Translations under genes and position numbers: made by a program
Shown here: one piece after another, positions 32,180 through 43,353 of the stretch
Position numbering within the stretch: the stretch's first letter is position 1
Layout: each line of letters begins with the position of its first letter
Source: Ancylostoma caninum
Taxonomy: Eukaryota > Nematoda > Chromadorea > Rhabditida > Ancylostomatidae
Direction: 5' to 3'
NCBI GenBank assembly: GCA_037903475.1
Contig: JBAJFG010000248.1
Coordinates: 248,001 to 312,000 of the forward strand
Length of the DNA: 64,000 nt
Notes under the pieces: model-generated
What the model saw: the letters and a program-made list of their open reading frames with translations, nothing else
What the model was told of the DNA's origin: nothing
Databases searched by the model: none

Positions 32180-32605
32180 TTACTGGCAGCAACGGTGCAC
32201 ACAGACAATGAAGTGTTCAAAGCAAAAGCGGTGAGAACAATACGCGCAGACAATGAAAGAAATTCTGCTACAATCATTCCAAATGGCATCATCAGAAAAT
32301 GGGGAAGAAAATACCTGCTCTACGGGTATGGGCTTTCCGCCGAATCCGACAAATCCCGATTCATACGGGAGGGGAGAGCAAACCTCATCAATTTCGGACA
32401 TTATATCCCATTCCTCGTCCATCTTTTCCTCATCATCGACTTCTAGTTCTTCTTCATCTGCTATTGTAAGCTCGCAGTGAGCAGCCTCAAGAAGAATCCT
32501 TCCAAATGCTTCGGCCAACTTCCGCTCATCACGAGTTGCACAGTTGCCATCACCCGGACCAAACCGAGCCAACAAAAGGGCCACGACGCGTGAAGGTTCG
32601 AACAT
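32180..32605 (-). CDS. 141-codon ORF inside the inverted-repeat element
   Basis: The frame has a high density of charged residues with an acidic run (EEELEVDDEEKMDEEWDIM) around residues 50-70, preceded by ALLLARFGP near the N-terminus, and a Cys/His-rich C-terminus (YCSHRFCFEHF). No domain is recognised. Its placement between two tRNA-bearing inverted arms suggests cargo or the remnant of an element-encoded protein. It ends with a TGA/TAA shortly before the left arm. The reading frame could be a truncated exon, since the acidic part looks like real protein while the tail may be out of frame. Confidence 0.3.
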   Translation of the reverse strand: MFEPSRVVALLLARFGPGDGNCATRDERKLAEAFGRILLEAAHCELTIADEEELEVDDEEKMDEEWDIMSEIDEVCSPLPYESGFVGFGGKPIPVEQVFSSPFSDDAIWNDCSRISFIVCAYCSHRFCFEHFIVCVHRCCQ

Positions 32606-33048
32606 TATGAACCGAGTGGGAAAGATTTTGAGTTACAGTCGTGAAAAGTGACTGCTACTTTATAGCTAATCGAGGGAGAAAAGCAGGTTTTATATAACGT
32701 AGTTATTCCGTGCCTAGTGCGTCAGTAAGGATAAGTATTATCTTCTAACCTTTTAAATTTGATTTCAACAACACAGGGGGAATAAAAAAATGAGAGAGCA
32801 AAACAGGTAGGTGCGCATGACGGGGTTCAAACTCTCGAGCTGACAGTGCAGCATCCTCCCCACTCGGCCACATCGTCGCTGACGGACGAGTGCTGCAGCG
32901 CATATGGTACTGTGGTGGGATTTTTGTTTTTTGGAATCGAGGGCAATAATGAAATATATACTGTAACACCCTCTCCAACAAAGATTCAAGCCAGATAGGT
33001 TTCATTCCGATTTGCGAGTCTGGCCTGTTGCACTTCCCTTGTGAGTAT

Positions 33049-34129
33049 AGCAAATTCAGCGTACTCCTACTAGTTCTACGGCTACCTTGGCAAAATAGTG
33101 TTATTAAAAAGTAGTGGAAATAACTCATTTAAGTGAGAGGCAGGGAAAAATAAGTCAAAAGTTAAATTTAGCAATCATGCAAATGGCTGTGCGCATATTT
33201 CATCACTTCATCTCTACGCAGAAATTCCGGAATTAAATCCAAACTTTGATTTTTCGAAAGGTTTAGAAAATATAAATGACCGTTTCGATGAACCAAACCT
33301 CTACCAAAGTAAAATAAAATCAGCGGCTTAGTCAAAGAGGTACTCTTTTCCTCATTCGATGGTCCTTCTCCATCCCTCATTCGAGGAGCAGATGCTCTTT
33401 TCGGTATGCAGTGTGTCGGAATAGCGGCCCACACAAATTTTGGTTTTCTTGATGTTTTGAAGCTTTTTCTTTTCCAAGAAATGTGTCATATTGGAACAAA
33501 GAGCATTCTAATTGTGTCAAGTCTGGGCTATATAGCGATCATATGCAGGACCTCTCATCCAAATCAGGAAATGAAAGCGACCTATGGATTGATTGGCAAC
33601 ATCAATTTCAGTTCAGTTGTCCACGTTTTAGGAAATTTTTAAAAAGTCACTTTACGTACGGATTTAGCGGAGTGGCAGAGCATACTACATTCTCTGTATG
33701 CATTATGCATTATCCCGAAAGTCCGGGATGTAAAAATTCGGTTGAAAATGTTAACATTTGAGGTTCATACCGATGTGTTTAATACAGGAAGGGCAGCAAT
33801 ACGTGTTTTAGTTCTGAAAGAGCACTGTTCTGCACTGCTCTTATACTAAAGTCAGGTACGAAATGAAGAAATGGAGACTTTTCAACTTCTCTAACAATAA
33901 CTTCTACTTTTTTCATTTATGTCTAACATCGGTAGAAATGCTGCTCACATATATGTAGAACTATTCCATCATGGGTTCGAAAAGAAAGAAAAAGCAAATA
34001 ACTTTGTGGGTAGATGATTATCCTCCGTATTGGCTTTTCCCTAATTGCAAAGTTGAATACCGTACCCAATTCCCTGACGAGCATTTTCTCGCTTTTTTTT
34101 GCTAAAAAACCGCGCAAAGGAGATGATCG
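33049..34129. other. no supported gene
   Basis: Open frames at 33434-33168 (-) and 33483-33761 (+) overlap and have no recognised domain or splice support. No repeats pair within the window apart from the inverted repeat that starts at about 34130. Confidence 0.4.
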
Positions 34130-34681
34130 GGCACTATTCCACTTGTTCTGCCCCAAAATCTCAAAATCAAAAATTTCCCTAAAACTTCGTCTAGGGGGGT
34201 TATTTGACATGCTGATCACGGATATCACATTGATTTTGCACGGCAACCCCATTTGGGTAGGGTTACGGTAGGGTAAGGGTAAGTATGGTATCTCACAAAA
34301 ACACCTGAATTTTTGTCCACGGAGGTTTTTTGACATGCTGAGCACGAATATCATACTCATTTTGCACCGTGACCCCATTTGGGTAGGGTTACGGTGGGGT
34401 AAGGGTAAGTATACCTACCTAACCCTACCCAAATGGGGTTACCGTGCAAAAGTAATGTGATATTCGTGATCAGCATGTCAAAAAACCTCTGTGGACAAAA
34501 ATTCAGGTGTTTTTGTGAGATACCATACTTACCTTTACCCTACCGTAACCCTACCCAAATGGGGTCACCGTGCAAAATCAGTGTGATATTCGTGATCAGC
34601 ATGTCAAATAACCCCCCTAGACGAAGTTTTAGGGAGATTTTTGATTTTGAGATTTTGGGGCAGAACAAGTGGAATAGTGCC
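34130..34681. repeat. inverted repeat with G-run motifs
   Basis: Left arm about 34130-34413 and right arm about 34414-34681 are inverted copies with virtually no spacer. Each arm contains the CCCCATTTGGGTAGGGTTAC block twice, followed by GGTAGGGTAAGGGTAAG or a variant, so the element has both a large palindrome and a direct-repeat substructure. The G-runs are GGG-TA-GGG and GGG-TAA-GGG. No ORF of interest. Confidence 0.85.
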
Positions 34682-35449
34682 GATGATCGATATACGAGCG
34701 TTTAACCTCAATATTCCTGACGTCGACCTAGACACCTCTAATGTACCAGTAATTAAAGGTGCGAGAGCCATCCGAGTGAGCGCTTACAGCCACCCTGCAG
34801 AGTGCAGAGATGACAGAGTTTTGCAGATCTCGTCCGAGACACGCCTCCCGTTGTCGCCTAGTGCAACGCACCCGGAGTCTCGCACCTATAGTGGACCGCA
34901 ACTAACGCTCGCCCCACTTTCGATTGCGCGTCGAGTAAAGCGTAGTCTTCGCAGATGCACTCAACACATGGGATCACAACGATTTTTAAAACGTTGTCCA
35001 TACTATTTCGCTACGTTGTGCTCAACGGTTTTTTTTTGTTGTCTTGGTTGATCAAAGATGGATGCTGTTGAATGAGTTTGAGCAGCTGTTCCAGAAAGGA
35101 AAAACGAGGGATTTGGATACTGCCAAGTTCCTCTCGGTTCAGTGATTTGTTCTCAGATTTCGTAAAAGTACAGCAGTCCTATGGGATGAAGTGCGCCTAA
35201 TTTCGCAAAGCCTTTATTCTCTACCTCCATATCAAACCAATACTTGTAACAACCAGGGATTATGAGGATGCGTTGGGAAATCCGCACGTCTACTTCTACC
35301 GTAGTTCCTTTCATTAATTTTGCTGAACGAAGTTGCCTCTTCATAGCGTTTCAGTTGCTTTCGTATAGTGTTGACGATTCCTTCATTTAACTCCTGGTAT
35401 TGCAAGTTCCACTTCTTTCTTTGACAGCAGTTTAGCGGAGTAGCGAGAT
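34682..35449. other. upstream region of the EAF7 gene; no certain feature
   Basis: 34745-34960 resembles other repeats (AATTAAAGGTGCGAG and AGTGAGCGC blocks, also near 31500 and 43555). Two overlapping minus-strand frames at 35153-35471 run up to the EAF7 start codon and have no recognised domain. A divergent gene sharing the promoter cannot be excluded. Confidence 0.35.
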
Positions 35450-38400
35450 ATGAGCGGTACAGAAGCATCACTGTCCGTGTAAGTATTTTTCGAACATTCC
35501 TTCTAATATCGGGACCGTTTGTTCATTGTTTAGGTGTCTTTTTTTTACAGAAAAATGACCCGAGGTCAGATTATGGATACGTTTTTTGCTCCTCTAGAGG
35601 AGTTGAAGCGCAGGGAAAAAGAGCCACAATGGTGCGAATTGTCCGAAATGAGATTGTTCCAGTTGATCATACGCTACAAACCAGCAGGTGTATTACTGTA
35701 TTTCCTACAAGTTAGTGAATTCTTTGTACTACAGCACTTGCATACATATGTAGGTAGTTGAGGTGTTGATCACGACTGTCATACTAGTCTCTCATAATGG
35801 TATAGATTTTTTTAATCGATTTTGTCCATTTCTTCAACTTTGACTCATCTCTGATATCGGTCTAAAAACTGGAATTCAGAGGTTTCTGGATGTACTGATC
35901 AGAAAGATAATAGCCGTTTTACATAATAACTTTGATGTTGTTGAAATCTGTCTTTGTGGGTGGTGCAGTTTCGGACTTTCCCGAAGAATGCTCAAGCAAA
36001 TTGACATTCTCCTGTAATAGGTTTGTAAACAACACTTTCAGAAACTCCTCTACACACGTAAGCTCTTGGAGATACAGGGAACTCCAAATGGGCGCAGGCA
36101 AGGGTCGGTACCGCGGCGCGGCTCTCTTGGGCAGAGACACGGGCGCATGGGTGCCTGCGCCCGTTTCGAGTTCCCTATATATTGGAAGAGGGCCAAAACT
36201 GAAAAAAAAACAGAATCGGAAATTAGAAAAAAAATATGAAATCCATAATATCATTCAGAACGAGTATGATATTCGTGATCAACAGCTTCATCCACACTAG
36301 ACTTCGATGAGGTGCGTCTTCCTTCGCTTCAAGAAGCACTCTACGCGACCGCCCCTCTCGCGCCAAAGTCCTCTCTGCGACAGCAAACCATAGAGTTTTC
36401 TTGATTGTTATTTAGTTTTTCTTTTGATAATTAACATCAAATCTGGTATTCTCGATGCACGCGTAGAACGCACCATCATCGACGCTCACTGTACTTTTGT
36501 GTGAAAATTTCAAACAGTTTCATGTATACAAGAGTTTGTGGTCGGTAGGGGAGCAAGAAGCAGAATAGGAGTACTAAACTTGAACTGTTCAGGCGTAAAC
36601 AAGCATTTTATGCTTTCCTCCATAAGGAAACACATGTGTAAACTATACGAGGATGAAGAAGCATTCGAATATTATCTGAATGATGCTGATCTCGAGATCG
36701 TTCGATCTCGTAAGGATCTTCCCATGTCTGAGAAAACCCTCAGTTTTGAGCCGAGGTATAAGATCAGGCCTACTAGTGAACAGGTACGTGGGCCATTTTA
36801 TGTTTGTAATTACACTTTTCTTGAATATTTTCATTTTCACAGTTAGATGAAGAGGGAGCATCACGTTCACCACTGCCCTGTTTTAAAGGCTGCACTCACG
36901 GAAATTTCTGGGTGGGAGATTTCGCGGTATATCGGGGTTTTTGGGGATGGTGAACTCATCGACAATGACGAAGTAGCGTTAAACAAGCGGGAAACATAGA
37001 TGGTGGCGGTGTTTCCTGTGTGTTCAGAGCCCGTACGAGTGTTCGGTGATAGGTCCCGCTTCGAAACCCTAATAAATTATATGGATCCCCCACACCACAC
37101 GTGCACATCCGGCCGATAGCATTAGCTGGCGCAACGAAGCCTTTTGTCCAGATGTGTCCACGGCGGTATCTTCGCCGGTTGGCATTTTTTTTGCTGTATT
37201 CATCTTACTGCTGTGATTGCCCAGTGGACGCCTGTACGAAATGGTACTCCCTTCAGAAGTGAGGATTTCTATGTGTGCTGCCTTTAAGCCATCGTTGCTC
37301 CGTGCCCTTAGTTTATACGTGTTCATCTTACTGCTGTGGCTTGTGGGTGCATAATAAAATTGGCTCGCTCACGCGTTCCATCTCTGCGACCTTTTTTTTG
37401 TGCTTCACCTTTAAGTGTAAACTACATTTAGATCGAAGAACGTTTAAAAAAATACTGGGATATGACAGTTATTGAGTACAATGAAGGTGTTCCGGACGGT
37501 TTCGAGGTGCACAGTGAGTTCTTCCTACCTGATGGCCAGTTCTCGGAGTTGATGAAAGAAAAGGTAAGTTGTTAGCATGTTTTTGCTCATAAGTTTGATT
37601 GATGTATTGCATGAAAGGAGCTGGATCGGGTTGTTCTGATACTATGTTAGTTTTACAGCTGAAGATCTTAAAATGTTTTCTCTTTCGGTCCTCAGCTCGA
37701 GTTACTTTTACGGTTTTGCGAACCATTCATAGGTGTTGGAGGGAAAGCTCCTATACTGAAAGCGGATTTTTCTCCTACGACATAATCAGTTTGGGTATCT
37801 GTGCTGCACAATGTGGGTTAAAATGTGCTAACTAAAACTACGCAATATCACAGCTTATTTCCATCATCTGTGAAGTAGATAACACTCAGTGAAGTTCGAC
37901 TTATGCAAAAAGTCACAACTAGTCAATGGATTTAAAATTTACCACATCACCTTTCTCCGTCACAGCTGCAATCGATTGTGTTTTCTTGATCCGGATCCCT
38001 GACAACAGATGTGTGAACGCAAGTCCAAGTATTCAGTGTGAATCATCCTCATTTGTTCCATTCATTCAAATTCCGAAGTTTTGCGAGATAACAAATCTCA
38101 GTTTAGGGTGGGCCAAGAGAGCTGAACCTAGGGTCCCTAGTGTAACGTTTAAAAAGCAAGCAGAAAGATTTGTTACAATAGAAAAATTCCTTTTACTGTG
38201 AGGAAAGCCTAATTCAATTTTCTTCCGTTGTCCTTCATCACCGGTGGGAAAAGCACTGAACAACCTGAGGAAGGCGTCAAGGCTGGTGCGCAACATAGTG
38301 TCTGCTGAGATACTCGCACTACATTTTGAGCACTCAATTCAAAGACTTTGTGACGTTTTCAAAAAAAAGTTTCAGTAACGGGAAATTTTTGCAAATGAGT

Positions 38401-39413
38401 CCTGAACGCAGTGAGCACAATGTTGTGCTATGGCGATCTGGGCATCCAGCTTAAAATTAGCGCGAAAATTATTTGATAGGGATTCTTCAGCCTCCTCTCC
38501 ATCACTTTGGCAAGGGGCGGCGTTCCTCCTTCTCCTAGCATTTCAAGTCGAGACTTTAAGAGCAATTTTCTCTGCTGAGATAAGATATTCCCAAAATATG
38601 TAGGTGCAGAATCGCGACGTATCCTTCCCTAACAATGGATCCCCAAATAATATGGTGGATCTTTCAATATTACTGTAACCTTTTTCTGTTCCCAAGCCTT
38701 GCTGCTTTCTGATGTACGTATAAAGCGCGCTTTTACAAATATCTAGACGTTTGTTTCCAAGCCCGATCGTCTTTGAACCTGTGCATGCTATCCCAGTATA
38801 AATAGGTGTGAGGGGCAGTAGGTGATTCACGAAGTTGGGTCTTATGGATGGGGTAAAATATGTGAGAGAAGCCGAGCTACAAGTAGAGATATCATGAATT
38901 AAGTCCTATTGCAGCCGAAAAGTGCAAACAACTCCACTTTTCAGGAAGACATTGTGGGATGGAGTTAACTTAATAGTGAGGAGGGGGATGTACTCGAGAG
39001 CCGCGCGATGTACACGGAATGCTACGAACTGAACCCAAAAGCAGGTGTGAGGGGCGGTAGGTGATTCAGGAATGGTCGTGTAACAAGGGTGACGGCAACC
39101 TGAGGCGGGTATAAACGTGGCTCAAGAATTTGATGCTTCAGCTACACTAGGATCTGACAAGATGAGGAAAAACACTAGGCTTATGTAAAGCGTTGGTGTC
39201 AACGCTATGAAGCGGTACGGGATAGATATGGTCCAAGAAATAGGAGGGAGGGATCACGGGTTCCTGTTCAAGCCGATGCCATAACGTGGGAGCAGCAGAA
39301 TTGAAGCGCAGTAATTAACCTAACATTTACCTTCTTGACGGTCTCATGAATATCTTCCAATGGAAATTAGAAAATCGTGTGTCAGGCTAGTATTTACTAT
39401 ATACTATACTAAC

Positions 39414-39454
<41 letters not shown>

Positions 39455-40356
39455 GGTTGACGCCCACTGGGGCTAACCACTATCACTTTTCGACCCCCGA
39501 TTCCCACGGACAACCATCACTTTGGAAACCCATTTGCACGACTATTCTGCACATGCTTCCCAGCCAAGCATCAAAGGGGCCACTCTTTAAAGGTAGCACT
39601 CACGGAAATTTTTGGTTTGATGATCTCGCGATATGTCGGGGTTTCCAGGGACGATGAAGTAGCGTGAAGCACGCGAAAAACTCAGAAAATGATGCACAGC
39701 GCGGACGAGTGTTCCGTGATGGGCCCCGCCACGAAACCCTGCAAATGGTACGGATTTCATAAACAAGCCTCCGCTGAACCACATGCGCACACCCTGTCAA
39801 CGGCGTTAGTTGGCGCTACGGAACCCTAACGTTCAGAGCTGCAGATGTTTCAACGGCAGTATCTTCGCAGGTATGCGGCCATTCATGGTGTTCAAGTTAC
39901 TGTTAGGATTGTCCAGCGGCCCACTACATGGTAAGCGAGTCATTTCAAAAGTGAGAATTTCCGTGAGTGCTGCCTTCAAAATCTCTAATCACAACTCTCG
40001 TGAAAACTGGACTCTCACCTCTTAAAGCCCCACTCAGAGTTTTCCATCGAGCAATGCGTTCACGTCATAACATACCGGGTTGCCACGCAGCACGGCTCAC
40101 TGCGGTAGAACTCGTCCTTTGTCCTAATCATGTGGCTTCGTGTTCTCATTTTCGGATGGTCAACCAGTGAAATCTGCCACACGTTAACTACTGCTAAGGC
40201 TGGGCAATTTCATGGAGCGACATTCATTTGCAATATCAGTAAGAAATTATTCAAATTCAGGAGGAAGCCAATGCGGCAGCGGCGGCATCTGGACCGATTT
40301 CGTCATCGAAGAGGCGTTCTCGTCGTGGTGGAACGCCGGATTCAGCTGACCACTAG
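35450..40356 (+). CDS. EAF7/MRGBP homologue, NuA4/TIP60 complex subunit
   Basis: Exons: 35450-35478, 35551-35687, 36593-36783, 37432-37563, 40261-40356. Phases agree at every junction, with donors GTAAGT, GTGTAT, GTACGT and GTAAGT and acceptors TTTACAG, TGTTCAG, ATTTAG and AATTCAG. The joined product is about 194 residues. Its core matches the EAF7/MRGBP (CT20) family: a W-x-E-x-x-LF helix, RYKPAGVNKHFMLSSIRKHM across the exon 2/3 junction (compare KPVGVNRHFHM in human MRGBP), then IEERLKKYWDM and EFFLPDGQFSELMKEK. The last exon ends with an Ala run and a basic SSKRRSRRGG tail, as in the family. The protein binds MRG-domain subunits in the nuclear NuA4/TIP60 histone acetyltransferase. An optional exon may start at 36843 (strong TTTTCACAG acceptor), but its open frame runs into a TTAA MITE. 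The last intron is 2.7 kb and TE-filled. It looks intact. Confidence 0.85.
36078..36172. mobile_element. short MITE in EAF7 intron 2
   Basis: GGGAACTCCAAATGGGCGCA followed by GGCA (36078-36101) is repeated in inverse at 36146-36172 (TGCCTGCGCCC...GAGTTCCC). TA dinucleotides at both edges suggest a Tc1/mariner-type non-autonomous element of about 95 bp. The interior contains CGGTACCGCGGCGCGG. Confidence 0.65.
36883..37287. mobile_element. TTAA-flanked MITE in EAF7 intron 3
   Basis: Bounded by TTAA at 36883-36886 and 37284-37287. Ends AGGCTGCACTCACGGAAATT and the complement of AGGCAGCACACATAGAAATC are imperfect inverted repeats. The interior is collinear with the element at 39597-39978. It lies about 40 bp inside the possible optional exon that follows the acceptor at 36842, so it may have destroyed or replaced that exon's donor. 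Confidence 0.8.
39417..39452. repeat. (TC)n microsatellite
   Basis: Uninterrupted TC dinucleotide repeat of about 18 units in the last EAF7 intron. Confidence 0.95.
39597..39980. mobile_element. TTAA-type MITE, second copy in the EAF7 gene
   Basis: TTAA at 39597 is followed by AGGTAGCACTCACGGAAATT. The other end at 39955-39980 is the near-complement (AATTTCCGTGAGTGCTGCCT), but its TTAA is altered to TCAA. The interior shares TTTGATGATCTCGCG, ATGTCGGGG and AGTGTTC blocks with 36883-37287. Confidence 0.75.
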
Positions 40357-41612
40357 GACAAGTCATGACGGGTTCGATCCTGTGTTTTGGTCTTTTGTAA
40401 TAATTGATTTCACGCAGTCTTTGGTGGGTTGGGAGCACTTCGCATTCTACTTCGTTTAGTGATTGAACTAGCAAACAGGCTAATGCAAATGGTTGTGTTT
40501 CCTTTTTGCTGATCTCGAAGTGTGATCTCCAGAATGTTCGTGTAATTTAAGATGTTATCCACAGTAGACTTGCACCTACCAGTGAGTAAGTGAGATTTCT
40601 GGTTTCCAAGTATGTTTTTTTTTTCGGTACGTCAACTTGAATCGTTTGAAAAGTTGTTTGTGTTGTATTTCTCTCTTGTACAGATAAAGTAATGAGGACG
40701 TTGTTCTTTATACCAACACTTGGTGGATTTTCCAGGCTGATAATGGAGGCGCATTGCTGTGTCTTTATATGTAAGGTAGCAGTGTTAACAATTCTGAAAG
40801 TGGCTATGTAGGGGGGGGGGGGGGGAGGGTTCATAGCTTCAGTAGAGGTGAGGAAGGTGTCCGAGTACTAATAGTGAAGGTTCTTCACTATCCCTTCCTT
40901 AGTCTTCTGGCATAATCAAGATATTTTTTTTTGCTTATTTGTCCACTATCACTCACCTGATCTACCGGCTAGAAAAAGAATGCGGCGCGACCTCCATTTG
41001 TCTGTACTGTAAAAACGATTGCTCCTCACTGTTCATCACGTCCTCATCAATCCTACATCCGTTATTGCTAGCCATTGAGGTAGTTTTTGCATCATCACTC
41101 AACATCTATTTAGCTGATAAGCCATCTAGTACTTCGGCTTATCATTAATGAAATCGTTATTCTCGGAGAATTTTACTTTTCAAGATCTCTGTCGCATTTG
41201 TTTTTTTATTCTGTAGGGTCACTGGATTCTTGTTCTCGCTCTCACGGGTTCACATCTGTGAGAGTGGTGCGTCAGGCATAAAAGGGGAATTGTCGTTGCA
41301 CCTGCGAGAGTGGTAGCCGGGCACTCAGTGGTGGGGATGTCATACACGAACAAGAGGCGAGCGAAACGAGCCCGAAAGAAGCCTGAGAGTCCGACGTTGG
41401 CGGGACTATAGCCGGACTTAGCCGAACTGTAAGGCTGGTATCATTTATAAGGCACTAGCTTCTGAGACACTTGATTTTCGATTTGTTTGATAGACGGAGA
41501 AATGGGCAAAGAAGTCACTGGTCGCGCCATCACTTCTTGAAGTCATTCCTTTTAAACGACGAGGTGATAGAAAAGATGATGATATAGTAATCTTGTTATA
41601 AAGCTGCTTCTT
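40357..41612. other. 3' flank of EAF7; no further gene supported
   Basis: Contains a poly-G run (40811-40826) and unclassified sequence. A B-box-like GGGTTCGATCC occurs at 40369, but no A-box or cloverleaf is evident. Two 26-bp-like blocks (GTGAGGGGC.GTAGGTGATTC) seen in the last intron (38806, 39046) have no counterpart here. Confidence 0.4.
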
Positions 41613-41619
41613 CCAGGTT

Positions 41620-42363
41620 GCTAGATGGATCCTTTTTATTATTGGCTCAACATCTTGACGTGAAAGTTTTTGTCAAAGGCCTGAAAACGATGTTGACTTC
41701 AAATTCGCATTTTTGACTACCAAACGTTTCTTCTCTCTTGGACACTCCTGCGTTGTTCTGGGCTCACCAAAGAGGATCACTCGTACGAAAGGCAAACCAA
41801 CCTTTAGAATCTATCGTGTCTCGTATGCTCGCGCCGATGCACGCACCCTTCGGGAACGACTGAGTGTCACTATGCACAAGGGGTGGTATAAGAGTGCGAT
41901 TGTCGTGCGAATCAACTGCTTGCGTAGTGATAAACGGGGAAATGGTTACTAGTTATTCACACATTCTTTGCGGTTGATCATAACTAGCTTCCTTGCGGAG
42001 AATCAGAGCGCATCTATTGCCTTCTTCGCTATATCATAGCACAATATTGCACATATTATCAAACTCGGTACCTGCGACCGCGGCCTTGCGATGCCACTTT
42101 ACTTCCATCATGCCATTGGGCAACCTAAGTGGGTGTTGCATTGGCCAGCCGTCTTTCGGGCTTTCACGTGTTAGCTTGATATGTTCCGACGCTTGATTGA
42201 GGATCTTGAAGCACTCATCCATTTCGGTTTGTGTTGGTGTAACGATACAGCAGTCATCAACATATCTACTGCAAAGTATTGGTAAGCGCTCTAATACCAC
42301 ATGTTTTATCTTGTTCATCAAACAAATAGCCAAAACAGGCACAAGCAGTGTGGCCCATGGCAA
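41620..42363 (-). pseudogene. Penelope-like element fragment, family B, copy 1
   Basis: On the minus strand 42363-42034 encodes an RT segment with CSRYVDDCCIVTPTQTEMDE, whose Y-x-DD is the catalytic motif, and then the thumb-like start VKWHRKA. Further 3' (41952-41713) is non-coding sequence shared with 61812-62024. The 3' end near 41650 has a decayed hammerhead-like motif. The GIY-YIG endonuclease domain is missing, as in the other family B copy at 61740-62396. Confidence 0.75.
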
Positions 42364-42529
42364 GCGCTCATATTTGAGGAAAGTGTTTTCTCTACCACTT
42401 GAGTGATGTGCAGTTCGAACATCTCCTTGTTAACGTAATCGTACTGTTAACACTGAGCCCATACATTTCAACCGCATTCATTTTTCACCCCTTTTCCTCT
42501 CCACCTTTGATTATTGCTTTGTATATTTC

Positions 42530-42900
42530 AGTACTGTTCTGTCTCTGAGCTCCATGAGGTATTGCTGATATAGTTTTTCATTTGAAAGCTCCTCAATGCC
42601 TTTATTCGTAAATTTTCGGCATTTAATGCCTTCTTCATACCTAAATATTAACAATCCATTGCTATCTCATCACAAGTTTACAAATAGGAACAATTGAACA
42701 ACTCCTAGAGGCAGGAACTTAATGAGTCTTTCTGACTTCGTTTGTTCTCAGGCAATTGCTGACCTATACATCAATAACATAAGTTGATGTTCGTGTTCGA
42801 CATAATTCAACATGTTAAGAAAAGAAGAACCTCGCTCCTAAGATGTTGCTCACATGAAACTACGTTACGGCAATAGATCGGAGAGGCATTTATACTCATA
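42530..42900 (-). repeat. PLE family A 3' terminal repeat (pLTR)
   Basis: Collinear with 46740-47190 in the same orientation (GCTCCTCAATGCCTTTATTCG, CATTTAATGCCTTC, ACAATCCATTGCTATCTCAT, GGCAATTGCTGACCT). It lies immediately 3' (on the minus strand) of a GIY-YIG endonuclease sequence, as a PLE terminal repeat should. A hammerhead-like core is at 42612-42640. Confidence 0.8.
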
Positions 42901-43353
42901 GTTATGTGATCAATCTGAACACATCCCGCAACTCCTCTCTCTTGTTTATCTCTGGACCGTGCCTCCTTATTTCCAGTGCCTGCATAATTTTCCTTCCCAG
43001 AGTATTCACAAGGTGACGGAGGAGGACTCTGACTTTCAACTTCTGAGCACGCTCGTATACGTGTGTTTCAGGGTGCGATGCCTTGAAAAGCTTTCTGACG
43101 CGTAGGAGGAAGGGTTCGTTAATGCCCTGCAGTGCTCGTCCAGTTACATTCGTAAGGGCCTCATTGTTTCTCCCACGTATTTCTCTCCACAGCCTTCGCA
43201 TGTGAGAAGGTACACCGTACCTCTCAGCTGACAGATTTGCTCTTCGTTACAGTACTGACAGTCAGGCTGGAAGCATTTGTTTTCATATATGCGTATGGAG
43301 GTTAAGATCTTTCTCAGTGTCGGTGGTGGACGAAACACTAGTCTTATTGGCAA
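42901..43353 (-). pseudogene. PLE family A GIY-YIG endonuclease domain
   Basis: The minus-strand frame starts MPIRLVFRPPPTLRKILTS, the linker that follows RT in Penelope-like elements. It continues with a Cys-containing region (CFQPDCQYCNEEQIC) and GTVYLLTCEGCGEKYVGET, the GIY-YIG signature. One frameshift near 43150-43200 leads to the C-terminal part (42902-43201). This nuclease nicks target DNA during retrotransposition. It is separated from its RT (44769-46732) by about 1.4 kb of other sequence. Confidence 0.85.

Larger units (their letters stand above)
31724..33048. mobile_element. inverted-repeat element with tRNA-like arms and an internal ORF
   Basis: Left arm 31724 to about 32110 and right arm about 32660-33048 are inverted copies (ACAAGGGAAGTGCAA, ATGAAACCTATCTGGC, TTGGAGAGGGTGTT, CAAAAATCCCACCACAGTA and others). 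Each arm has a tRNA-like unit: A-box TGGCCGAGTGG at 31902-31912 (and complement at 32870-32880), and B-box-like GGGTTTGGATCCC at 31944-31956 (complement of AGTTTGAACCCCG at 32821-32833). The spacing and the GACGAGGTGGCCGAGTGG start resemble a tRNA-Ser/Leu-type gene. Between the arms lies the ORF 32180-32605 (-). It may be a SINE duplicated in inverse orientation or a DNA element that took up a SINE. Confidence 0.7.

Noticed and set aside
34254..34281. Internal telomeric repeat
   Set aside because: GGGTAGGG and GGGTAAGGG are not TTAGGC multimers and lie inside a palindromic repeat unit.
40369..40380. tRNA gene just after the EAF7 stop (B-box-like GGGTTCGATCC)
   Set aside because: No A-box at the proper distance and no cloverleaf.
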